From contig NW_026623008.1 in assembly GCF_023065955.2 (NCBI RefSeq), positions 2,237,001-2,301,000 on the forward strand: DNA of 64,000 nt, written 5' to 3'. This stretch comes from Ursus arctos. Taxonomy: Eukaryota > Chordata > Mammalia > Carnivora > Ursidae. Of the stretch, positions 48,678-60,600 are shown one piece after another (within the stretch, counting starts at the first letter, position 1; each line of letters opens with the position of its first letter). Position numbers and translations under genes: made by a program. The notes under the pieces were generated by a model. The model had not been told where the DNA came from. It did not search any database and saw only the letters and a list, made by a program, of their open reading frames with translations.

Positions 48678-51600
48678 GTGCCTGTGGCCAGGGTCCGGGG
48701 ACCGGGCGCGTCCTCTCACTTCTTCCTCTGGTTCCCGAGCCCCATTCGGCGGGAGTTTGCGGAGGGCTTCTGGGGCAACACCTCCCCCTTCTGACCGTGA
48801 GGATCACGGCAGCCCTGGCCTGAGATTCTGGGACTCCGGTTCGAGTGCACGTTTGCTAATTCGCTGTGCGCTCCAGAGCACAGCCCCTCGGCCTCTCTGG
48901 GACTCAGTTTGCCCTTCTGTAAAATGAAGGGCTGTGCTCAGAGGCCCACGAAAGGCCCTTCTAGCACTATTGTTCCAGCGATTTCAGTCATTATTCTTAC
49001 TGGATTCTTACTGCATTTGTTTTCTTGGCTGGACTTGGACTTGGAGCAGGGCGGGTTGTGGGTGTGTGTATAAGTGGGGCGCAGGTGCGGGAGGAGTTGC
49101 CATCCACGTTCATAAAACGCCTCAGTGTCCAGCAGGTGTTAGCCAACTGGTGGTACCTCGAGCTGGTTATGCCTTGTCAGCCCGAGGCCATGAGTCCTTT
49201 CCAGTAAGATGTTCTCCTTCATGAATCATCGCCCAAGGAAGCTGAGTGCGCTGAGTGGGGGAGTCCTGACACCAGTCAGGTGATGTGCCCTCTTGATGGG
49301 GGTGTGTTTATGGGCTTAGTGGAAGCAGTCAGGTGTCATTTTCTGAAACAGGCTGGGATTTTCAGTGCCCTTCAGGAGCTAACGTCGAAAGTGTCTGCGT
49401 GGTGCATCCTGCAAAGTCGTCCCCACGGTGTATACATTTTTACACGACTTGTCGTATTTTAGAATGACCTGCAGGAGGTGTCTGTTTCAACACGTGGGTC
49501 CTTGAGACCTCAGCACTGTCTCAGGTGCTTGTCCACCTGTAGAATGCAGACGGCATCGGGTCGTGATTCTTTAAAACGCTTGTGAGGACCGCGGTGGAAA
49601 GGCTCAGGTTCCTGCTGTCAGGGTGGGCCTGCCTGAGACCCAACACAGACGCATCCTGCCCTGCCCTCCCTCTCTGCAGCTCCCGGTCGCCGGCTCCCGC
49701 CTGTGCCTCTACGAAGATGGCACGGAGCTGACTGGAGATTACTTTTGGAGCGTCCCTGACAACTCGGAGCTGGTGGTTCTCACCTCGGGCCAGACCTGGC
49801 AAGGCTGTAAGTGGTGGGGACGTGGGAGCGTGGCTGGGAAGCTGGATTGGCTTTGGAGGTGCTGGGGGCCTGCCATGGATACCAGCCTGGGAAAGGGAGG
49901 GTCTTCCCGCCCCGAACTCCCAAGGGGGCAGCCCTCGGCATCAGGAGAGCTGTCCCTCCTCTTGCCCAGGAGCCCAGTTTTCCAGTTGGGTGTTTCAGGT
50001 GTCTTTTCTTCTTTTCTGAGTTCTTTAAATTTTATGTTCATTTGCAGTGTCCTCGTAACTCCCGAGGGCAGGAGGGAGGGATTGGGGGGTTGGTATCTGA
50101 ACAGGTTTGTGGGTGAGGCAGAGCCAGAGGGAGGGACGCCATTCCATGCAGGTGGGCCATGCGGCTCCGAGGGCAGGGGCAGTGGCTGGAGCCGTGCTCA
50201 GTGTCTGTTCTGCGTTGGTGTTCGCTGGCTGGTGTGCTATCACATTGGGGGCCTTGTCAGAGCAATTGCTTTCAGGAGTGGTTCTTCAGGGGTGTCTGTG
50301 TTTAAGCACCAGCTAGATGACAAGTTCCACGCTGCAGCCGTAGGCCAGTGGCAAAGCGAGTGTGCTCTCCTCCTCGGAGGGTTGTCTGGCTCTTATGCAA
50401 AGTGCCTGACATTTCAGGAGATGTTTCTGGTGCCCCAGGAAGGAAGTGGCAGCCTGGAGGATGGAGATAACTGCCTCTTCGGCCCGAGGGCCAGAAGGAC
50501 GCCCCACAGTAGTGTGCCTGTGGCTTTGTCGTGGGGTTGGGACTCTGCTGTCAGTAGTGAGGGGTGACCCATCTAGTGTGTGCTCTGAGGTCGTGAGTGC
50601 TTTTTCTCTGTGGGGCCTTTTCCTTCTGGAAGAGGCAGCCAGAAAGCAGAGTCACTGTGATGCCACCTGGGATGGCCCCTCGCAGGAGGCGGGGACTGGG
50701 CAGGTCAGGGTTGTGGTCCTGAGAATCTTTGGCTGTTCCTTCTCTTTCCCATGTCATGGTGTAGTTGAGAGCAGACCAGGCTGGGTTGCTCTCCTCCCTG
50801 CTCCCACCTACCCCTCCTTGTCTCCCTCCATCCCACCCTCTGTCTCTCTCTTCTTCCCTCTCTCTTTCTCTCTCCCTGTCTCCCCCTCCCTCTCCGCTGA
50901 GACCACTAGTCATTTTACTTGGTGAACTTCTTTAAAGAAAAAGTTTAAATTGTCTATTTTGAAATCGTGATAGATTCACAGGAAGTTGCAAAGACAGTGT
51001 CCCCTAAAGGGTGCACCTGGTATAGTCCTAGCACAGCATCCGAGCCTGGAGGCTGACCTTGGTCCAGGGCGTGTGTTCTGTGTCGTCTTATCACTGTGCA
51101 GGCTCGTGTGTTTGCGGTCAAGGTACAGAAGCACCCCCCCTCCAAAGTTCTCCCGCACGCTGCCCCTTTATAACCATGCCTGCCTCTCCCATCCCCGCCA
51201 TCCCTCATCCTTGGCAACCACTGATGTGTTCTCCATCTCTGTAACGTTGTCATCTCGAGAACATGACGGAAATGGAATCACACAGCGTATGATCTTCTGA
51301 GATGGGCTTTCTCACTCAGGAGCAAGCCCCCGAGATCCACGTATGTGGTGTGTGTATCCGTAGTCTGTTCCTTTTTCTCACTGAGTGGCATTCCGTGACG
51401 CGGCCGTGTTCACCTCCTGAGAGATGTTTTGGTTTCTGGTTTTGGGCTATTACGTATAAAGCCCACATGGCCAGTCATGTACAGGTTTTTGTGTGGACAT
51501 AAGTTTGCATTTCTTTGGAATAAACGTCCGGAGTGCAGTTGCTGGGTCATATCGTGTGTGTTTAATTTTAAAAGACGAGGCTGTCCACGCTTGTCACGTC

Positions 51601-54600
51601 TGTTTAACGCTGTTCTGGAGGTTTTGCACAGGGCAGTTAGTCCAGAAGAATAAAGGCATGCAGATTGGAAAGGAAGAAGTAAAACTATCACTAGTCACAG
51701 ATGCTGTGGTCTCGTGTATAGAACATTCTAAGGAATCCACTAAAAAACTATTAGGACCGATCAGTGAGTTTAGCAGCACCGTGGGATACAGGATCGATAC
51801 ATGAAACCCAGCTTGTTTCTGTACACTTGCAGTGAATACCCTAAAAATGAAATTAAGGGAACAATTATGTTTATAACAGAATGAAAAAGAATAAAATACT
51901 TAGGAATAAATGTAATAAAAGAAGTGCCAAACTTATATTCTGAAAAGTATAAAACATTGTTCCAAGAAAATAAGGATTTAAATACCTGGGAAAATACACT
52001 GTGTTTATGGGCCGGAAGGTTTAACACTGTTAAGATGTCAGCAGTCCTCAGGCTGACCTGCAGAGCATCCCAGTCCCTCTTGGAATTCCAGGTGGTTCCT
52101 TTGCAGAAATCGACAAGCTGATGCTAATTCCTGATTCCTACGTAATTTCAAAGGACCTGGAGTAGCCAAAACAACCTTGAAGAAGAACACAGGAGGAACG
52201 CTCGCTCTTCCTCATATGAAAACTTACTACAAAGCAACGGTAGTCAAGACACCGGACTAGAAGATACTCCAGAAAGGAACCGATGGGTCTGCGATCAGCG
52301 GATGGTGCCAAGGGTGCCAAGACCTTCCAGTGGGGGAAAGAATAATCTCTAATAAGCGGTCCTGGGACAGCGGGACATCCAGGTGCTGAAGAGTGGGCCC
52401 GGCCCTCACCTGGCACCGTATACGAAAATCAGCTCAAAATGGTTTAGTGACCTAAATGCAAGAGCTAAACGTGTAGAACCCTCAGAAGAAAACCCAGCAG
52501 TCCGTCTTCATGACCTTGAGTTTGTCTAAGGGTTCTTATATGTGACGCCAGAAACATGAACTAGAGAAAAAATAGATACATTTGACTTCAGAGTGTAAGA
52601 CTTTTGTGACACCATCAAGAAGGTGAAAAGACAACCCACAGGATGGGAGAAAGTCGCCAATCGTGTATCAGGTCAGGGACTTGTATCCGGAATAAATCAA
52701 GAACTCTCACAACCCGGTCGTCGTCATCGGGGAAATGCGAATCGCACCCACAGTGAGGCACCGCCTTGCACCCACCGCTCACAAGCTGGTGAGCACGGGA
52801 GGAACCGGAGCGCTCGCCGTTGCCGGAGGGTGGGAAGTGGTGCCGCCGCTGTGGGGGACAGGCTGGTGGCTCCCCCGATGATCCAACAGAGTCAGCTGTG
52901 ACCCCGCAGTCCACCCCAGCACACACCCCAGAGAAACAAAAGCACACGTCCACACGAAGACTTGCACATCATTATTTCTAGAAGCATTGTTCATATGGTC
53001 AAAAGGTGGAACCCCAGTAGCGTCCCGAGAGACAAAGGGGTAAACAAAGTGTGGTGTGTCCGCACACTGGAATATATACTGACCGCTCGGAAGGGGATGG
53101 ACAGCCTCGCGCGAGGGAAAGGAGGCGAGGATAGAAGACCACGTATCCCGTGATCTCGTTCGTATTGAAATGTGCAGAGCGGAGACATCTACAGAGACAG
53201 AGACTGGTGGTTGTTTCGGGCTGGGGGCGGGGGTGCAGGGAGGGGATCCCAGCTGACCGGTGCAGACTCCTTTTTTGAGGCGATGCGGGTGCTCTGATCT
53301 GCGGATGGTCGTACAGCTCGGTGAACAAACTAGGGAACACGGGGTTGTACCTTTCGAGCGGGTGAATTGTGAGGGGTGGGGATCCCATCTCGATAAAGTG
53401 GTCTTTTGTAGAACAGAGCAGTGGACTGTGTTGCAGAGTCGCGGCACCTGTCCCGTGTCCAGCTTCGGGCAGTGTGGCTGTCTGCTGCCCCAGCAGCCCG
53501 GCTGGGTGTGCAGGGCGGTCTTGGTGTGGGTGGTGTGGTCGGCCGTCCATGTGTCCTCTCTGGGGAAGTGTCTCTTTGTCCATATGTCTTTTGTCCGTCT
53601 TCTCACGGAGTTTTTAACTGTTGAGTTTTGAGTTTTTCGCATGATGAGTTCTGGATACGAGTCTTTTGTGAGGTGTGGCCTGTGGGCATTCCTTCCTGCT
53701 CTGTTGCTTGGCTGTGCGTCCCCGGAACAGACTTTCACCGAGCGACAGTTTTCCATTTTGATGAAGCCCATATTGTCTGTGCTTTCCTTTTGTGCTTGTG
53801 CTCTCCACGTTAAGTCCAGAAACTTCTCACCAAGCCCTTGGCCTGGAAGAGTTTCTTGCAGTCTTTCTGCAGCAGTGGATGTGGTCGTGGGATTTTTGTC
53901 TTTAGCCCATCAAGGGCGGATGATTCTGGTTGATTCTTGAGCATTGAACAGCCTCTCGTCCCTGGAACCACCCCGCTGGGCCTGGGGCATTGTTCTTCCT
54001 GCACATGCTGGCCGAGGTGTCACGGAGGGTCTTGGTGGACTCTGGTTCTGCTGGTGCTCCGTGCTTGCTCGGCCATGAGCAGGTGTGGGGGGGGGGGCTC
54101 TTGGGGGGACAGCACTGTGGTGGGGAGATCCAGAGGGGGGTCTAGAAGGAGGCCCATGGATGTGGGAGGTTTCATTTGGAGAAGAGAAAGGCAGCCACTC
54201 GCTTGGGTGCTGTCCCCTCCACACCCGACCCTGCATCGCCTGTGGGGCGGGTCCCCAGGCCCAGGCGCAGGGGAACGGCTCGCTGGTGTCTGGGCAAGGA
54301 CTGGGGCCCAGGACGTCCCTGAGGTTGGGCAGTTCCAGAAGCGAGGAGATGCTGGATGTGCGGAGAGCCCGTTCTCACGGCCGGCAGCTCCGTGTCTCCC
54401 GCGGCAGCACTCAAGGACTGCTGGCTCTTCTGTCGGTTCCCCTTCTGGTGGCAGATGTGAGTGACCTCAGTCGCTTCCTCAGCGCGTTCCACAAGCCGCA
54501 CGCGGGGCTCATCCAGGCCGCCCGGCAGCTGCTTTCCGACGAGCAGGCCCCGCTGCGGCAGAAGCTGCTGGCCGACCTCCTGCACACAGTCAGTGAGAAC

Positions 54601-57600
54601 ATCGCGGCCGAGACCAGGGACGAGGACCCGCCGTGGTTTGAAGGTAGCTGGGGGGTTGGGAGCGGGAGGGCTTGCTCAGAGCTGGCCGTGCGGCGGGGGG
54701 GGGGGGGGGGGACCGGATCCTGCTGCAGTTCCCGGGCCGGGGCCTATCTCTGCTCTCGCGGCCCTGGGGCTGGCCTTTTTATTTCTGAACTGTGGAAAAG
54801 TGACACAACATAAAATTTCCATTTTAACCAGTGTGAGTGTGTAGTTTAATGGGGTTGAGCACGTTCACCCTGGCATGCAGCCGTCACCGCCATCCTTCTC
54901 CAGAACCTTCTCAGGTTCCTCAACTGAAACTGTCCTATGAGACACCGGCCCCTGTGGCCGCTCCACGTGCACGCTCCCCTGGCGCCCCCGTGTGCACGCT
55001 CTGTCTCTCATCTGCCCCCTGCAGGGCCTCACACAAGATCACACAGCGTGTGTCCTGAGCCTGGCTGGTTTCACTCAGCACCGTGCCCTTGGGGGCCATG
55101 CGTGCTGTCCGTGTGTCACAGCCGCCTTCCTTCTTCGGGCTGCTCTCATTCTGCTGCATGGCTGGACCGCATTTGCTGGTCCGTATTTGCTGGTCCATCA
55201 CCTGGCCACGGACACGGGGTGCGTCCCCCTCAGGGCCGGCCTTTAAGCCCGTGGGCGCAGCCCCTCGCGTCTGCAGCCCTGTGGACGAGGGAGCTGGGGG
55301 GGCAGGAGCAGAGGCCCTGGGTGCCGTCTAGATGCCCAGCGGGGGGGCCGGCGAGCAGGACAACGCGCGATTCTTGGACGAGGCCAGCGGTGTGCCCAGC
55401 CTGCCGGCAGGAGAGCACAGCCGGGGACGCAGGGGGGCTCGTCTTGTCTCGCTCCTGGCAGGTTTGGAGTCCCGATTCCAGAGTAAGTCTGGGTACCTGA
55501 GGTACAGCTGCGAGAGCCGGATCCGGAGCTACCTGAGAGAGGTGGGTGTGCGGGCCGGGCCGGCTGCGGGTCTCGGACGCCGAGCGCCAGCGTGCCGCAG
55601 CGTCCCCTGCTCTCCCCCAGGTGCACTCTTACGCCTCCATGGTCGGTGTGGAGGCTCGGGGGGAGTATTCCCGCGTTGCTGATCTCATGTGCCACAAGCT
55701 CCGGGCGGCGGGGTACAACGGCAGCTACTTCGACAGAGGCGCCAAGGCGGGAGGCCGGCTCTGCACGCCGGAAGGCTGGTTCTGCTGCCAGGTGCGCCGT
55801 GGGCCCTGGATCCCGCTGAGCCAGCCTCCCATGGCTTCCCTGGGCAGCCCTGTGGGCGTTGGCCTGAGGGAAGGGTCAGCTCAGCCCGTGGTTCTCCGAC
55901 TTCGGTGGCCTTGGAACCCCCATCTGCCGGACGGTCGGTGGAAGACGCCCGCTTGCCACTCCCCCCTCCCCCCCCCGCTGGTTCAGCAGCCCTTCTGACA
56001 GCTTCCCCGGTGGTGCTGCCGGTCTGGGCCCTCCTCTGAGAATCGCTGATGTGGTCGGGAGTGCACAGTTGCACCGGGAGTGGAGGCCTCCCCTCGGCCC
56101 CGTTGGGAGGAGAGTGGGGGGGCGGAAAAGGGAAGGACAGTTTCACAGCTTCTGAAATGCGGTGTGTCCCCCAAGGGAAGCCTACTAGATGGCAGCTCAG
56201 ATTTCAGGATATGTGGCCAGATGTGACCTGGTGGGGTCCCAGCAGCTGGAAGCAGTGTTCTGGGCCTCCTTCCGGACACTCGGAGAAATTACAGAGGCAC
56301 CACTTGCCAACAGGGGCTACTGACCAGGGTCACGAGTCTGGGAGCTTGGCCTTTGCAAGGAGGGGCAGGGGCTGTCCTGCTGCCCATGCCTCCTTCCTGG
56401 TCTCCTGGGCTTCTTTGAGTACCTGGGCTCCTTTGCATGTCCAGTAAAATCTCCCCCCACTTGTGGCCTGAGGGTACAGAGCAGGCCCTGGAGGCGGGCA
56501 TGGCCTCCCTCCCACAGGCTGGCTCCCTGTGCTTTTCTGCCTGGGCAGTTCCTTCTGTGGGTGAGGGGCCCTGACCAGCAGAACACTGCTCCTTCCCAAC
56601 CAACTTCCTGTTAGCCTGCAAATGACCCCAGCTACTCTCCACGAGCATCACCTGAGCCCAGGTGTTTCGTGGGGGAGGAGCAGAGACGAGGACTTCACCC
56701 TGACATCATCAGGAAGCTTGAGGTCCGAGGCCTGTAAGTGAGTGAGGGCGGTGGGCTTGGAGCTGGGAGGCTGTGCAGGCCCTCAGGGGACAGGCCAGTC
56801 CTAGGTGCGGTGAGCAGGGGCCTTCAGGGAAGAGGTGACACTTTAAAGCTGGGTTGAACAATGAGGTGGGAGTGGACAAGTGACCCTGCGGGGGGACAAG
56901 GGTGGGAAAGTGGGGGCAGCGGGCTCTGTTGGGGAGCTGGAAGCCTTGGGGGTGGCGAGCGTAGGATGGGGGGTGGGGACCACGGCATGTGGCGTGTGCT
57001 CAGCAGACGTCTGTGTAGGAGTGACTGAAGCATGGCATGGCCAGGAACGCCGACCACAGGAAAACTGAAGCCGGGCAGTTCAGACTCTTTGACGTCTCTG
57101 ATGCCCAGGCGCTGTGTTGTGATTGTAGGGAAATACCGGGAAGGCGTGTGGAGCAGATGGAAAGGGAGCAGCCGGTGTGTGGGCGGGGCCGTGGGCCTTC
57201 CTTCCCCACGACGGGGCGGGTGGTGGCAAGTGCTTGCAGGTGTGTGGGGAGGGCTGGAGACGGTAGGTGTGGGGCACGGAGACCCCAGACGCACATGGTC
57301 GGGAAGCTGGCATTCCTCACAATGGCAGGAACTAGCTTGTCCCCTTGGCCAATGCAGAGTATCATACTGGGGGTCACGAGGGAAAAGGGGGAGACTGTTC
57401 CAAAGACAGAATTCCTAATTGCTTCAAACAGCATGCTGTTTACCAGGACTGAATCCCCTACTGGGGGGGACCTTCTTCTCAGCTATGAGGCCAGTGGGTT
57501 AGAGCTGAGCTCACTTCGTGGACCTTGTTCTCTTTTGACCTAGGGTCCTTTTGACGTGGACACCTGTGCCTCCAAACACTCCATCAATCCCTATGGTAAC

Positions 57601-60600
57601 AGGGAGAGCCGGGTCCTCTTCAGCACGTGGAACCTGGACCACATGTGAGTATGGGTTCCGTAGACGTCAGGACTGTCTCTTGTTGCGAACTAAGTATATA
57701 GACCCAAAGAGCACCTGCTGGGGCCTGTCCACGCTGTGGCGTCCGTGGCTGGCCGGCTGCCTTGTGTTTGCTGTGCTGAGCTTGTGGGTTATGGACCTAG
57801 CCATGTCCTGGGCGTGTAGGGTGGGCGGGAGGCACACTCCTAACCTGTGTGGGTAGGTGTCCTTCACCGTGGCGGGCTCTGTCAGGAACTGGTCCGATTC
57901 CCGCCCACATCCATGTGACGTGGCGCATGTCCCCCTGTCCTGTTCAGCTCCCATCTGTGCGGCCCAGTGGGCATTGTCACGACATTGCACTTGGGGCGGG
58001 GGAGCTCCCGCCTTAAGCAGGATGATCTCAGAGCGAGAGCTCTGATATGGCGTGTGGGGCATTTCTTGCTTTCACCCGGGTGTGTGAAGTTCCCCCCGGG
58101 AACTGCTCCTCTGCGTGTGGGTCCTTGTGATACTGGTTGGTCCAGGCCTTTCCCCTGCAGGTCTGAGCTTGAGGATGGACGGAGCGGGCTCACACGTGGT
58201 GCCGCGCCGTGCTTCTCCATTCTAAGTCCTGCTCACGGGGACGCGTTTGTAGCTTCAGAGCGTTCGTTTCCCCAGGGGCAGAGCGCTTCACCCTGTGACT
58301 AGAATGTCATTTGAACCTGCATTTCTGTGTGTACGGGTAGGCGTGTCTGGTCTTCTGAGTTTCCACTCTTATAAGACAGCCTGGGGTGAGCACTTGCTCG
58401 GGACATGCCTGCGTGGTCTCCTGTTCTGGGCCACGTAGGTGTGGTCCACGGGCTGGCGGCAGCTTCAGCATCTGGGGACTGGTCAGGAAGGCAGATTCTC
58501 AGGCCCTGTCAGCCATTCCCCGGGCACCGGGGAGGGGGCGCACATCCAGGGGAGAAGGGCCGTCCTGGTGCCTGAGCTGCGGGGCTGGGCCTCCCCCCTT
58601 CTGACGGGCGCCGAGCACCCCAAGATGCCGTCTGGGCTCCCCAGCTCATCGTCTGCTACTTTCCATGACCCGTTGGGGCATGGGGACATTGATCTGGGGC
58701 TCAGTCCCAGCTTTAAAGGGTGGGACAGACCAGCCTGGAGCAGAGTGCAGATGAGGCAGCAGAGGCGGGAGCAGTGTTTCTGAAACTTCGGTCATATCTT
58801 CGTCTGTAAGTGCAGCACTTAGACCTTCCAGCAAACCGGCCGGCTTCTCCGTGCGTCTGACCTCCAGCCTCCTTCCCGACCTCAGACGCGCTGCTTCTGT
58901 GCGGGTCTGTGGGCGCTCCGTGCTCTTCCGTCTTGGAAGACGTCCCTGTAGCCTGTACTCCCGCGTGCGTATTTGGGGCGCCGGGGGTCCCCCTTCAGAG
59001 CCGGGAAGGCAGGATGGCAGGGTCTCCGGGCGTCGGCCTGCTCTCTGCCTCTTCGGTGGCATCTTCGGGTTGTCTCTTTCTGCTTGAACGTGGCGTGTGC
59101 AGGGGCCGATTTTTCCTTCACGTTCTCCCTGGGACTTGTCTTCTTTGTTCTGAGATGACTTTCTCCTGGATTTTGGAAGACTCGTAAGCATTTATTAGTC
59201 ACGACTTCTTGGCTTCTCCCCGTCTGGCTGTTCTGGAACTACCCGCGGCTGCGTGCTGGGCCTTCTCGTCCTGGCTCCCCTGTGCCGCGTCTGGTCATTC
59301 AGACTCCAGCTCTGCTGCGGTGTTCCCGGCCACGTCCGGCCATGGGCTGAGCTATGACCCTGCATTCGTACATCGAAGCCCTGGTGGCCGGCGTGACTGT
59401 CTAGGGATGGGTCCTCAGGGCGGCTGTGACGAGGACGGGCCTGACCTGCGGGACCGTCCGGTGAGGACGCAGTGAGGAGGGTGCCTCTCTGAGCCAGGGA
59501 CTCTCAGCCCCGGCCAGCCACCCAGCCGCAGAACTGGGGGAAGCTACATCTGTTGCTTGCACCCCCAGCGCGTGGTGTCTGCGATGCACCTGGGCCACCT
59601 CGGACGCTTCCCTGTCGTTCATTCGCTCATTCCCTCTGCAGCTGTGATGCCTCCCGTCTGTCCACCGAGTCCATATTTCCTTCCTGGAAGTGCTTCTGGG
59701 TTCTTTGTAAAACAAGCCTTTCTATACCAATCTGTTTTCATTATATTTTTTATTTATTTTATTTTATTTTTTATTTTTTTGAAGATTTTATTTTTAAGTA
59801 GTCTCTAACACCCAGCGTGGGGCTTGAACTCACAACCCTGAGATCAAGAGTCACGTGCTCCCCCGACCAAGTCAGCCAGGCACCCCTTTTTCATTGTTAT
59901 TTCTATTTTAAATTTCATTGGTTATTCATTTTAAGCATATTTGTTTTATGGCTGTAAAGAATTTAGCTATGTCCAAAGAGAGATGTGGCCTATGCCCCCG
60001 ACCCGTGGGAGGTCACCCCGAAGCCCTTGGAGTGTCCTGCCTAGGAGCGTCCTTGTTCCCCTGGGGGCTGTGGTTCGCTGCATGGTGGAGCAGTGTGATT
60101 GGGGTGGGGCTGTTGGTCTCATGGGGGCCGGAGATGAGGCCCATCATTGGGTGGCCAGCCATGCCCGCGTGTCAGAGTCCCAGTGAAGACTGGACACTGA
60201 GGCCCAGGGAAGCGTCCCCACCTGGCACCACCCCACGCGTGTGCTCACCGCCGCTGCCAGGGGGGGTCCTCTGCCCGCCATGGGGAGAGGGCGGCCGGAG
60301 TCCTGCACCTGGAACTTTTCTGGACTCTACCTGTGGGTCCCTTCCCTTGGCTGATTTTAATATGCATCCTCTTGTGATTATAAACCACAGCCGTGAGTAT
60401 AACAGTGTCCAGGGGCTTCTGAGCCTGCTGAGCAAACTGTCAAAGCTGGGTGGTCTCTGGGAGCCCTGGACTTCACAGTTGGCGTCAGAAGAGGTCTCGG
60501 GGAGCCCTGGACTTCACAGTTGGCGTCAGAAGAGGTCTCGGGGAGCCCTGGACTTCACAGTTGGCGTCAGAAGAGGTCTCGGGGAGCCCTGGACTTCACA

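Noticed and set aside
49623..50567. 314-codon plus-strand open frame
   Set aside because: It is DFFB exon 2 reading through its GTAAGT donor into intron 2; only 49680-49806 is coding.
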